The notes beneath the pieces are model-generated. The model had not been told where the DNA came from. It saw only the letters and a program-made list of their open reading frames with translations, and did no database searches. A stretch of DNA of 10,290 nt from Cocleimonas sp. (GTDB taxonomy: Bacteria > Pseudomonadota > Gammaproteobacteria > Thiotrichales > Thiotrichaceae): contig JAGLBQ010000010.1 of the NCBI GenBank assembly GCA_023146675.1, positions 1 through 10,290 of the forward strand, given 5' to 3'. This document shows, piece by piece, positions 1 through 7,437 of this stretch (positions are counted from its first letter, which is position 1; every line of letters begins with the position of its first letter). The translations under genes and the position numbers were made by a program.

Positions 1-803
1 ATGAGTGCTAAGACACGATGATCAAATTGCACCGTCATTATATTTTCAAAAAAATTAAGCCAGATAGGTTCCATTGCGAATAATCCATCAGGTACTAATT
101 GTCCATTCATTAAGGGGAAGGTATTGAAGACATGACCTGCTTTTAAACCTGCAACAAAGCCGCCCGATAGTAGCGTTGTAAAGACTAAAAGACTGAGGAA
201 TAAGGCATAGGGTTTTAAACATCTTACCGAGATTGGTTTGTTTTTTTGATCATTTGTTTGGAAAAATAAGCCCAGAGCTATCCATAAAATATAAGCATAA
301 ACAAAAAGAGCTAACCCTAGATGTGCAACCAGACGATATTGACTAACATGAGGATTATCGACTAAACCACTTTTTACCATATACCACCCTAATAGCCCCT
401 GTAAGCCACCCAATATAAACATGGCGATGAGTTTTGGTTTTAGTGAGGGTTTTACCCAGCCTTTGAGAAAGAAGAAGAGCATCGGAAAAAAGAACAAAAG
501 CCCAATGAACCGCCCTAAGATGCGATGCGAATATTCAAACCAGTAAATTGATTTGAAACCTGCTAAATCCATCATCTGGTTATTTATTTTATACTCTGGA
601 AACAGCTGATAACGCTGGAAAGTTTCAAGCCACTCTGCCTGATTTAATGGCGGAAAAATACCCATAATAGGTGCCCAGTCTACCATTGATAGCCCCGAAC
701 CTGTCAGACGCGTGAGTCCGCCAAGAATAACCATCAAAAAAATAGTGACACAACAAATAAAAAGCCAAAGCGCAATGATTCGTTCATTTTTTAAAGTGTT
801 CAT
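1..803 (-). CDS. ctaA: Haem A synthase, COX15/CtaA type, 3'-truncated by window edge
   Basis: This membrane enzyme oxidises the haem O methyl group to make haem A, the a-type haem needed by the oxidase encoded upstream. I translated 267 codons in the minus frame; the C-terminus lies beyond position 1. Visible family landmarks are the N-terminal membrane segment (about 9-29), the GGLTRLTGSGLSMVDW block at 28-43, EYSHRILGR around His93, YRLVAHLGLAL around His161, and a VQFDHR motif at His262. These are three of the four conserved haem-ligand histidines; the fourth should lie in the missing part. The proteobacterial family is usually about 330-360 residues, so roughly 70-90 are absent. The start overlaps the preceding gene's stop as ATGA, with GGAGGA upstream, which indicates translational coupling. 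It is the last visible gene of the oxidase operon; a haem O synthase (ctaB) would be expected further left but cannot be seen. Confidence 0.93.
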   Translation of the reverse strand, partial: MNTLKNERIIALWLFICCVTIFLMVILGGLTRLTGSGLSMVDWAPIMGIFPPLNQAEWLETFQRYQLFPEYKINNQMMDLAGFKSIYWFEYSHRILGRFIGLLFFFPMLFFFLKGWVKPSLKPKLIAMFILGGLQGLLGWYMVKSGLVDNPHVSQYRLVAHLGLALFVYAYILWIALGLFFQTNDQKNKPISVRCLKPYALFLSLLVFTTLLSGGFVAGLKAGHVFNTFPLMNGQLVPDGLFAMEPIWLNFFENIMTVQFDHRVLAL

Positions 804-1300
804 TTAGCAGGCTTCCTCCTATTTTTTTGCTCATTCGCATACCATGCTCTGAGGTCATTTTGTTCACGGTGTAAGTTCATCATTGAGCGTACTGGACCTG
901 TTTTAAAAATAATAGGCGAGACAAACTGCCATCGATTCTCATAATAAAAAAACCACACAGGTTTTATTTGAATCTTTCCTGATTGATTGTGTTCTATTGC
1001 TGATAACGCCCATCGTCCTTTCTGTTTAAATGACATCATCTTAAAAATCAATTTCTTTTGTTTTAGTAATTCATGTTGCTGATTAAACTGTTTATATATC
1101 TTTTGCTGGTGGCGCCAATGCAATGGCATAAAATAAAGTTGATCCAGCGCTTTTAATTCCCCCTTTTCTAACGTATTAAGATAGCTTAAAAGAGTAGGTT
1201 CAACGGATGGAGGCGTTGCATCAGGTCGAGAACATGCTGATAAGTTAAGACCAATTATCAGCATGAAAAAGGTTAAAAAAAAATAGTTTAAAACGCGCAT
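800..1300 (-). CDS. Putative lipoprotein of unknown function in oxidase operon
   Basis: I do not recognise this 166-residue protein. It has a lipoprotein signal: a short basic start (MRVLNYF), a hydrophobic stretch at about 5-20, and an LSAC lipobox with Cys23, so it is probably lipid-anchored facing the periplasm. The mature part is rich in Lys, Gln and aromatic residues (for example WFFYYENRWQF at about 115-125) and has no Cys or Met-rich copper motif, so it is not an obvious metallochaperone. The overall layout of a helical N-terminal part followed by a basic, aromatic strand-like section resembles small periplasmic NTF2-like or DUF-type proteins, but that is only impression. It starts 12 bp after the PCuAC gene, with GAGATGA as a ribosome site, and overlaps ctaA by 4 bp. 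Its location implies a role in oxidase maturation or stability. Confidence 0.8.
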   Translation of the reverse strand: MRVLNYFFLTFFMLIIGLNLSACSRPDATPPSVEPTLLSYLNTLEKGELKALDQLYFMPLHWRHQQKIYKQFNQQHELLKQKKLIFKMMSFKQKGRWALSAIEHNQSGKIQIKPVWFFYYENRWQFVSPIIFKTGPVRSMMNLHREQNDLRAWYANEQKNRRKPAK

Positions 1301-1312
1301 AGGGTAATCATC

Positions 1313-1777
1313 TCAATCGGGGGTTTTCACAATAAAGTGCACTGTTTTTTCTAGTTTATTATCAAAGATCAGCGTAATAGGAATTTTATCGCCTGATTTA
1401 ATCGTGGTTTGAAATCCCATCAACATAATATGATAACTGCCGTGCTGAAACTGAAGACTCCCCTGTGGTGGGATAATAATACGTTCAGCATGCTCCATTT
1501 TATGCTGTCCATTCTCATTAATACTTTGATGCAACATCACCTGATTGAATCCATCCGCCTTAGCCTGAAGCAGTGCAATGGGTGTATCAGAATAATTTTT
1601 CAAGTGCATAAATCCCGCTAAAGCTCCTGCTGAGGGAGGCGGTGTTCTAACCCAAGCATTGGTAATTTCAAGACCACTTGAAGGGGGTGGGCTTGAATTA
1701 CAGGCGGATAAAAAAAACAGAATCAAAAAAGAGAGGCTATAACCAAAAATGCATGATGCAGGCTTGTCGTTCAACAT
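1313..1777 (-). CDS. PCuAC-family periplasmic copper(I) chaperone, lipoprotein form
   Basis: Members of this family bind Cu(I) in the periplasm and pass it to SCO proteins or directly to the CuA site of subunit II. The sequence has the complete family signature H(M)X10MX21HXM with exact spacing: His83, Met94, His116 and Met118. The N-terminus has a hydrophobic segment (about 12-24) and an LSAC lipobox with Cys26, so this version appears membrane-tethered by lipidation. The GLEITNAWVRTPPPSAGALAGF stretch at about 35-56 is the usual start of the domain. Total length (154 residues) fits a signal plus one PCuAC domain. The start lies 2 bp after the SCO stop codon, which places the two chaperones in one transcript. 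Copper delivery to the CuA centre of the oxidase encoded in the same operon is the likely job, as described for the Thermus ba3 system. Confidence 0.95.
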   Translation of the reverse strand: MLNDKPASCIFGYSLSFLILFFLSACNSSPPPSSGLEITNAWVRTPPPSAGALAGFMHLKNYSDTPIALLQAKADGFNQVMLHQSINENGQHKMEHAERIIIPPQGSLQFQHGSYHIMLMGFQTTIKSGDKIPITLIFDNKLEKTVHFIVKTPD

Positions 1778-1779
1778 GA

Positions 1780-2487
1780 TTAATTGGCTTCTTTTTGAAT
1801 GATTTTCTGATATGCCACTGCCATCTCATTGGCGGTATGGGGCGCTGGAAATAACCCTGCTACTTTAGTATCAGGATTAACTAAAATAATCGTAGTTGCA
1901 TGCGATAGTAAATAATTTTTGTTATTTTTTTTGCCTATGGTATCGGTATTGAGTTGTTTCATCCAAGAAATACCAAACGGCATCGCTAACCGCGTTAAAT
2001 CCGTTTGCTTTCCTGTCAATCCAATAAAATCAGCATCAAAATGTTTGACATATTTTTCCAACATCTCCGCTGAATCACGCTCTGGATCAACAGAAACAAA
2101 CACAATTTTCGGGAGTTGCTCAGCAGGGAGTTGTTTGCGTAAATCGCCCATCATCTTGTGCAAAGTACTGAGTTCAACAGGGCAGACATCGGGGCAAAAG
2201 GTGTAGCCAAATAATAGCATATGCCACTTCCCTTTTAGTGTTGCCGTTGACACTTTCCCTTTCCCTGCTTGCTCTAAGGTCACAACAGGCAATGCTTTTC
2301 TGTCAGGGAGTTCTATATAAGTTTTAGGGTTGATGGGCTTATTTAAATCACTGGATGGAATCAGTTGATTAACGGCAGTTAGCACCACGGCAAGCAATAA
2401 AACAAGGAATAACACCTTCTTAACGGGCGTATTTTTCACTGAATTTGCCCCTGAGTTATTCTCTGTTTCGGGTTTCTGATTAACCAT
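1780..2487 (-). CDS. SCO1/SenC-family copper chaperone for cytochrome oxidase
   Basis: SCO proteins are membrane-anchored thioredoxin-fold proteins that reduce or metallate the CuA site. The 235-residue product has a cytoplasmic tail, one membrane anchor (about 24-42), and a periplasmic domain. The copper-binding CxxxC motif is at Cys98-Cys102 (GYTFCPDVCPVEL) and the third ligand is His196 in LLSHATTI. The VFVSVDPERD segment at 129-138 is also typical. The start is supported by AAGGA about 7 bp upstream and lies 28 bp after the ATPase stop codon. All copper ligands are present, so I expect it to be functional. With the PCuAC gene directly downstream, the pair probably acts in sequence on subunit II. 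An alternative role as a general thiol-disulfide reductase is possible but less likely in this context. Confidence 0.95.
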   Translation of the reverse strand: MVNQKPETENNSGANSVKNTPVKKVLFLVLLLAVVLTAVNQLIPSSDLNKPINPKTYIELPDRKALPVVTLEQAGKGKVSTATLKGKWHMLLFGYTFCPDVCPVELSTLHKMMGDLRKQLPAEQLPKIVFVSVDPERDSAEMLEKYVKHFDADFIGLTGKQTDLTRLAMPFGISWMKQLNTDTIGKKNNKNYLLSHATTIILVNPDTKVAGLFPAPHTANEMAVAYQKIIQKEAN

Positions 2488-2515
2488 TATTGTTCCTTAG
2501 TCATTAATAATATAA

Positions 2516-5002
2516 TTATGGCTTATTTTTCAATCTGAGTGAGTTCGATATAACAAGAAAGGAACTTAGCGACATACCGAGAGCTGCACCCCAAGGAGGA
2601 ATCCAGCCAACAACGGCGAAAGGAATGGCTATAAAATTATAAGCGGCTGCCCAACTCAGATTTTGAATAATAATCTTACGACTTTTTTGTGATAATTGCC
2701 GTAACTTAGGAATAACATCAATAGGCTGTCCCATAATCACAAAGTCACTATTAATTTGCGCTAAATCCGTTGCACTGATAAAAGAAATTGACACATTAGC
2801 AGCCGCCAATGTCGGGGCATCATTAATACCATCACCGACCATAATGACATTATGCTGTTGTCTCTGCTGTGTTTGTATCCATGCTAATTTATCGTGAGGC
2901 GTCATATGCCCATGAAATTCCTCTATGCCGAGTTGTTTTGCAACTTGAGCCACACTATCAGGATGATCACCACTTAAAATAACCACCTTTTTTATTCCCT
3001 GAGACAACAAGGCTTGTATCATCGTATCACCACCTTGTCGCAGGGGGTCATGCAAAATGAAAACACATTCCAGATGTTCATTTTGGGATAGCCCGATAAC
3101 AATATCACCAGCTTGCCGTGCTTTGTTAATCTCTAATTGCAATGACATGAGGTGAGAGACACTTTCACTGCCCTCTTTTTTAGTACAAAAAGAAAGTTTA
3201 CCTAGCCTCCAACGCTGTCCTTTTATATCACCTTCTATGCCATTGCCAGGATGATTTTTTAGATTGTCCACCTCAAGAAAGGGGTTCTTTTGCGCTAATT
3301 TAAACGCTTTGGCAATTGGATGTTCTGACGAGCACTCTAAAGACGCCGCTATTTGTTGATACTCTGCATTCTTAAAATGAGCATTCTGACACAAGAGTGT
3401 TTGTCTTAATTCAGGCTGCCCCAGCGTTAACGTCCCTGTTTTATCAAAAACAATGGTATCACTTTGAGATAAGCCTTCAATGGCTGACATTTTAAGAGGC
3501 AACACCCCCATTTTTGCGAATAACCCCGAGCTTAATGACAGTGCAACAGGGGTTGCTAAGGCTAGCGCACAGGGGCAAGTAACAATTAAAACGGATACTG
3601 TGACAGGCAACGCTAATGATGCGTCTATAAAGAACCAAACCAACGCTGTCAGGGAGGCAATCATTAAAATAGCAAGGACAAACCATTTAGCGATTCTTTC
3701 TGCGATCAGTGCATAGTGAGGTCTAGATTTTATCCCTTTTTCAAGTAAGGTATGAATATCGGTTAAGGTAGAATCCAGATACAAGCGTTCTACTTGCATA
3801 ATAACGGGTTGCTCAATATTGCAACTTCCGCTAATCAGATGATCCCCTCTCGCATAAGTAACAGGCATCATTTCACCTGTTAATAACGACTCATCGAAAC
3901 TACTCTCTCCCTTAATCAGATACCCATCAACAGGGACGGTTTCTCCAGGATTGATAAGCACCTGATCACCGATGGCTAAATCCGTTACTAATACATCCTC
4001 CCATTCATTATTAGCATTTTTATTTTTCAATCGTGAACAGGTTTTAGGGATGACTTTGAGCAATCTATCCGTTGACGCAGCGGCAAGAAGACGCCCTTGC
4101 AGTTCATAATAACGCGCAGCCAGCATCAGAAAGATAAACATGGCAATGGAGTCATAATAGACCGTATGTGCTTGCTGAATCGTGGCAATAAAACTACCCA
4201 CATAAGCAGTGGTCAAACCAATTACAATGGGTAAATCCATGCCTAAATGATGATTTTTTAAATCTCGCCACGCAGAGGTATAAAAAATTGCCCCAGAATA
4301 AAGCAACATAATGGAAACAATCAGTAAGTCTGTCCAGCGTCCGATGATCTCCCATAATGCCATATTTCCTTCTGCATCGACTCCACCCATCCAGTAGCCA
4401 GCGATAGCACGACCCATGACGGTCATACCCAGCAAACCAGAAAAAAGTAGTCGATTGATACTTTTTTGCTTTTGTTCTTTATTTAATTTTTCACGCTGGG
4501 AGGGATCAAAGGGATAGGCTTTATAACCAATGGAGGCAATAACAAGGAGAATGTCTGATAATTGTACCTGTTGAGGATTCCAACAGACTCTTGCCTGATG
4601 ACTGGTGTAATCCATTTCGACATCCAGCACTCCCTCAATTTGTCGTAAATGTTGCTCATTAAGCCAAACACAAGCAGCACAACGAATATCATCTAGAATT
4701 AAAAAAGCCTCTTTGTTGCCGTCTTTTTGCTGACGAACAAAACTTTTTTGTATTTGGGGGCTGTCATAAATGACTAATTGCTCTAAAAAGTCGGGCAAAA
4801 CAGCAGGCTCTGCTTCATCTTCTGTAACTTCTCGATAACGATAATAATCTTCGTTTCCAGATTCAACCACTGTTTTAGCCACGGCTTGACAACCAAAACA
4901 GCAAAAGCTTCGTTCTACACCGAGAACAGTGGTATGAATATTGCTATTTTTAGGTTGCTCAAGACCACAATGATAGCAATAGGCGTTAGTATGAGAAGTG
5001 AT
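2516..5002 (-). CDS. ccoI: Copper-exporting P-type ATPase of the CcoI/FixI type (start codon non-canonical)
   Basis: This P1B-type ATPase moves Cu(I) across the inner membrane for insertion into haem-copper oxidases. From the GTG at 4882, residues include a heavy-metal domain with CAAC (68-71), TGE (335-337), the CPC ion motif (436-438), DKTGT phosphorylation site (Asp480), SEHP (His521) and GDGINDAP (683-690). Reading further upstream in frame reveals the family's N-terminal Cys-rich domain: CYHCGLEQP (4978-4952) and FCCFGCQAV ending at the GTG. The GTG at 4882 therefore cannot be the real start; it also has no ribosome site. No ATG, GTG or TTG occurs between the preceding stop (5023-5021) and the first Cys. 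I place the start at ATC 5002-5000, preceded by GAG nine bases upstream; an ATT further in is less likely. This gives about 828 residues, normal for the family. The identity is firm, the start is not. Confidence 0.9.
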   Translation of the reverse strand: MTSHTNAYCYHCGLEQPKNSNIHTTVLGVERSFCCFGCQAVAKTVVESGNEDYYRYREVTEDEAEPAVLPDFLEQLVIYDSPQIQKSFVRQQKDGNKEAFLILDDIRCAACVWLNEQHLRQIEGVLDVEMDYTSHQARVCWNPQQVQLSDILLVIASIGYKAYPFDPSQREKLNKEQKQKSINRLLFSGLLGMTVMGRAIAGYWMGGVDAEGNMALWEIIGRWTDLLIVSIMLLYSGAIFYTSAWRDLKNHHLGMDLPIVIGLTTAYVGSFIATIQQAHTVYYDSIAMFIFLMLAARYYELQGRLLAAASTDRLLKVIPKTCSRLKNKNANNEWEDVLVTDLAIGDQVLINPGETVPVDGYLIKGESSFDESLLTGEMMPVTYARGDHLISGSCNIEQPVIMQVERLYLDSTLTDIHTLLEKGIKSRPHYALIAERIAKWFVLAILMIASLTALVWFFIDASLALPVTVSVLIVTCPCALALATPVALSLSSGLFAKMGVLPLKMSAIEGLSQSDTIVFDKTGTLTLGQPELRQTLLCQNAHFKNAEYQQIAASLECSSEHPIAKAFKLAQKNPFLEVDNLKNHPGNGIEGDIKGQRWRLGKLSFCTKKEGSESVSHLMSLQLEINKARQAGDIVIGLSQNEHLECVFILHDPLRQGGDTMIQALLSQGIKKVVILSGDHPDSVAQVAKQLGIEEFHGHMTPHDKLAWIQTQQRQQHNVIMVGDGINDAPTLAAANVSISFISATDLAQINSDFVIMGQPIDVIPKLRQLSQKSRKIIIQNLSWAAAYNFIAIPFAVVGWIPPWGAALGMSLSSFLVISNSLRLKNKP

Positions 5003-5023
5003 AAGGCTTTTCTCGTTGCCTTA
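5002..5023 (-). promoter_or_regulatory. Six-bp stem-loop between cytochrome stop and ATPase start
   Basis: On the minus strand, TAAGGC (5023-5018) pairs perfectly with GCCTTA (5007-5002), leaving a 10-base loop (AACGAGAAAA). The stem contains the cytochrome's TAA stop and the first base of the ATC that I propose as the ATPase start; the only purine-rich ribosome-site-like bases (GAG) sit in the loop. It could tune translation of the ATPase relative to the cytochrome. A 6-bp stem can occur by chance, so this is tentative. Confidence 0.3.
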
Positions 5024-5740
5024 ATTTTTCATTTCTGCAAAATATTGTGCCAATGCATTGATTTCATCATCGGTTAATACTTCAGAAATAAAACGCATAC
5101 GTGCATAAATATCATTATGACGGCTGCCGTCTTTATACTCCTGCATTGTTTTACGGAAATATTCAGCACGTTGCCCTGCTAATGAAGGAATATCTCTATC
5201 GTTACCTTCCGCATCCGCGCCATGACACAACAAACAAGGCGGTATCATTCGTTTTCCATCCCCTTTTGTGAGTAAAGGAAGGATTTTTTCTACCTGTTCT
5301 TTGCTTGCTAATTTAGGACGTGTCGCAGGGGGTAATGAAAAACGGGCATAATAGACTGAAATATCAGCCATATCCTGCTCAGTCATTTTTTCTGCGAGTC
5401 GAGACATTAACGTAGAGGTTGCCGTACCCGCACGTTTTCCATCCCGATAATCAATCAGCATTTTATAGGTATAATTTGCTTTTTGCCCTGCCATACTGGG
5501 CCAGTTTTTCGCTGCGGCAATGCCTTCTTCGCCATGACAGCTCGCACACATCATTTCCGTATTGATTTTTTTCCCACGGACAGGGTCACCGTTACGGACA
5601 AAAAGAATCTGCTCTATATCCCATGCAATATTAGAAGAAATATTGGAGCGTTCTTTAACGGTATTATCACTAGCGAATACGGTACTGGTTGCAAAGCCCA
5701 ACAAGACCAATCCGATTAATACTTTATTCATACTATTCAT
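5021..5740 (-). CDS. Periplasmic dihaem cytochrome c, c4/c553-like
   Basis: The product is a 239-residue electron carrier with two class I cytochrome domains. Haem-binding motifs are CASCHG (65-70) and CLLCHG (169-174), with likely distal ligands Met112 and Met215. A Sec signal peptide runs to about residue 23 (VFA then SD). I chose the ATG at 5740 because AGGAAAG lies about 10 bases upstream; the earlier in-frame ATG at 5770 adds ten charged residues ahead of the signal and overlaps the end of subunit I. The gap to subunit I is 17 bp. Two-domain c4-type cytochromes are known donors to haem-copper oxidases, so its position between the oxidase subunits and assembly genes suggests that it feeds electrons to CuA. 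The stretch between residues 24 and 60 before the first haem is not recognisable. Its second domain resembles the FccA-like cytochrome across the intergenic region (MQEYK, then a DDEI or DEEI helix). Confidence 0.93.
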   Translation of the reverse strand: MNSMNKVLIGLVLLGFATSTVFASDNTVKERSNISSNIAWDIEQILFVRNGDPVRGKKINTEMMCASCHGEEGIAAAKNWPSMAGQKANYTYKMLIDYRDGKRAGTATSTLMSRLAEKMTEQDMADISVYYARFSLPPATRPKLASKEQVEKILPLLTKGDGKRMIPPCLLCHGADAEGNDRDIPSLAGQRAEYFRKTMQEYKDGSRHNDIYARMRFISEVLTDDEINALAQYFAEMKN

Positions 5741-5757
5741 TATTTGTCTTTCCTTTC

Positions 5758-7437
5758 TTAAATGCCCCATTGGGGTGACTCAGGCGTACCAATAAACCAG
5801 AATTGCAACACGGGGTAACCATAACTTGCAATTAAATAAATCAACATCGCCCAATTCCAGAAAGACAAGCTGTTTAATAAAGTAGGGACTCGTAACGGTG
5901 GATGGATCGCTTCGGCATAACTCACTTCTTGTTCCGCCTTACTAATGGTTGGCTGGCGTGATGTCATAAACAGGATATAGACAAATAGAAGTCCTGAAAC
6001 CAGCAACATAATTGCTCCAATATTCATGATTAACATGGAGAAATCCCATGATCTGACCAACTCTTCGGCTTGCTGATAGGCTTGTACGGTATCGACACGA
6101 CGCGGTTGTCCAATCAGCCCTAAATAATGCCACGGCATGGTGGTGATCCACATACCAAAAAACCATAACCATAATTGGGTCAGTACCAGCTTATTAGAAT
6201 ACAGCTGATGCCCTGTAATTTTAGGCCATAACCAATAAGCGGCTGCAAAATACATAATGACTGTTGTGCCGCCATAAATTAGGTGAAAATGTCCTGGTAT
6301 CCACTGTGTATTATGAATAAGCGCATCGAGTGCATAGGCGGCATTAATCACGCCTCCCCAGCCCCCAACAGTCAACATCAAGAGCGATAAGGTGGAAGCT
6401 AATACGACGGGATTGGTATAATCCAATTTTTTGAGCCAGCCAAACAAACCTGTCCCACCGCGTAGACGCCCTGCTATTTCCATTGTTGCGATAATGGTAA
6501 AACCAGTAATCATGGTGGGCACGGCAACCATAAAGGTGCCAAACATATGCAGAAGTTTCCAACCTGCGGCGACCATTGGATCCATATATAGATGGTGCAT
6601 TCCGATAGGCACTGAGAAAATAAACAGCATCACAAAAGCGATACGCGCAAATTCATCACTGAATAATTTGCCTCCCGCTTCTTTTGGTAAAATAGCATAC
6701 ATCACCAAATAGGCAGGAAATAACCAAAAGTAAACAATGCCATGCAAGGTTTCAGAGAATAAGACCCTTGCTAATCCTGGATCTAAGGTGTCGACCCAAC
6801 CGAGCGAGACAGGAATTAATTGGAAGACAACTTCTGCGGCAACCCCTAAAGATGTCCATAACCATAATAAGGCATTCAATACCGTGCCATACATAATTAA
6901 AGGAACAGGTTTGCCAGGGTTCGCTTTTTTCCACTGTACGGTTGAAACAATCATCAAAACACACCAGAACCAAGAGCCAACCACTAACAGCGCTGCACCA
7001 ATATAAAAAATGGGATGTGCGATCTCAGGCGGATAGAAGGTGTATAGAATGGATGCATTACCTGACAGCAACGCAATGGCTGCTAGTACCACGCCAATGG
7101 TTGACATCCAAAAGCCGACCCAAGCAAAGCGGGGCGACCATAACGCTTGTTTCAGGCTATGTACGGCAGTATGGTAGCCAAATCCCATAATAAAATAGGT
7201 ACTCAGCACATACGCCATGAGCACGCCATGCGTGGAGGTCGAGGCATAATAGACAGCCGCATTTTCAAGCGCAGGAAACATACCACTGCGCTCAAGAACT
7301 TGATAAGCCCCCATTGGCAAGGCTAATGCAAAGGCAGCAAAGGCAACAAAAAAGTTCCAAAAAGCCAGCTTATTAGTGGAGTCAGTGGTTGCAGCTGATA
7401 ATGCAAGTTCACTGGTTTTAATCGATGATGTTGCCAT
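5758..7437 (-). CDS. cbaA: ba3-type (B-family) cytochrome c oxidase subunit I
   Basis: This is the catalytic subunit that reduces O2 to water and pumps protons, a polytopic inner-membrane protein of 559 residues. It matches the Thermus ba3 pattern rather than aa3 or cbb3. Visible metal sites are His70 in STHGVLMA (low-spin haem), His232 and Tyr236 in LHGIVYFWLFPAY (CuB ligand and cross-linked Tyr, spacing HxxxY), His281-His282 in GMHHLYMDP (CuB), and His383 and His385 in PGHFHL (a3 and low-spin haems). The AGRLRGGTGLFGW segment at 322-334 and the SDEFARIAF loop are strongly ba3-like. It lacks the E-containing D-pathway motif of A-type oxidases, as expected for this family. The start ATG directly follows the subunit II TAA, with GAGG eight bases upstream. 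One oddity is HG in place of the usual HP after the CuB histidine. Confidence 0.96.
   Translation of the reverse strand: MATSSIKTSELALSAATTDSTNKLAFWNFFVAFAAFALALPMGAYQVLERSGMFPALENAAVYYASTSTHGVLMAYVLSTYFIMGFGYHTAVHSLKQALWSPRFAWVGFWMSTIGVVLAAIALLSGNASILYTFYPPEIAHPIFYIGAALLVVGSWFWCVLMIVSTVQWKKANPGKPVPLIMYGTVLNALLWLWTSLGVAAEVVFQLIPVSLGWVDTLDPGLARVLFSETLHGIVYFWLFPAYLVMYAILPKEAGGKLFSDEFARIAFVMLFIFSVPIGMHHLYMDPMVAAGWKLLHMFGTFMVAVPTMITGFTIIATMEIAGRLRGGTGLFGWLKKLDYTNPVVLASTLSLLMLTVGGWGGVINAAYALDALIHNTQWIPGHFHLIYGGTTVIMYFAAAYWLWPKITGHQLYSNKLVLTQLWLWFFGMWITTMPWHYLGLIGQPRRVDTVQAYQQAEELVRSWDFSMLIMNIGAIMLLVSGLLFVYILFMTSRQPTISKAEQEVSYAEAIHPPLRVPTLLNSLSFWNWAMLIYLIASYGYPVLQFWFIGTPESPQWGI

Noticed and set aside
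72..81. CATTGCGAAT shared with the arm of the inverted repeat at 8323
   Set aside because: Only 10 bases match, inside the ctaA coding sequence and without a mirrored arm, so it is likely chance.
1919..2206. Plus-strand 95-codon frame opposite the SCO gene
   Set aside because: Antisense to conserved SCO coding sequence; no supporting start signal or similarity.
2516..4882. Taking the GTG at 4882 as the true start of the copper ATPase
   Set aside because: The in-frame sequence upstream encodes the conserved CxxC and CCxGC N-terminal motifs, and the GTG has no ribosome binding site.
5021..5770. Starting the dihaem cytochrome at the ATG at 5770
   Set aside because: It would add charged residues before the signal peptide and overlap subunit I; the ATG at 5740 has AGGAAAG at good spacing.
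6431..7006. Plus-strand open frames of about 90 codons opposite subunit I
   Set aside because: They are antisense shadows of a strongly conserved membrane protein, with no ribosome site or recognisable domain.
5758..7437. Subunit I as a cbb3 (CcoN) or aa3 subunit
   Set aside because: A CuA subunit II is adjacent, the HxxxY cross-link lies in the B-family position, and the RLRGGTGLFGW block is ba3-like; no CcoO or CcoP genes are present.
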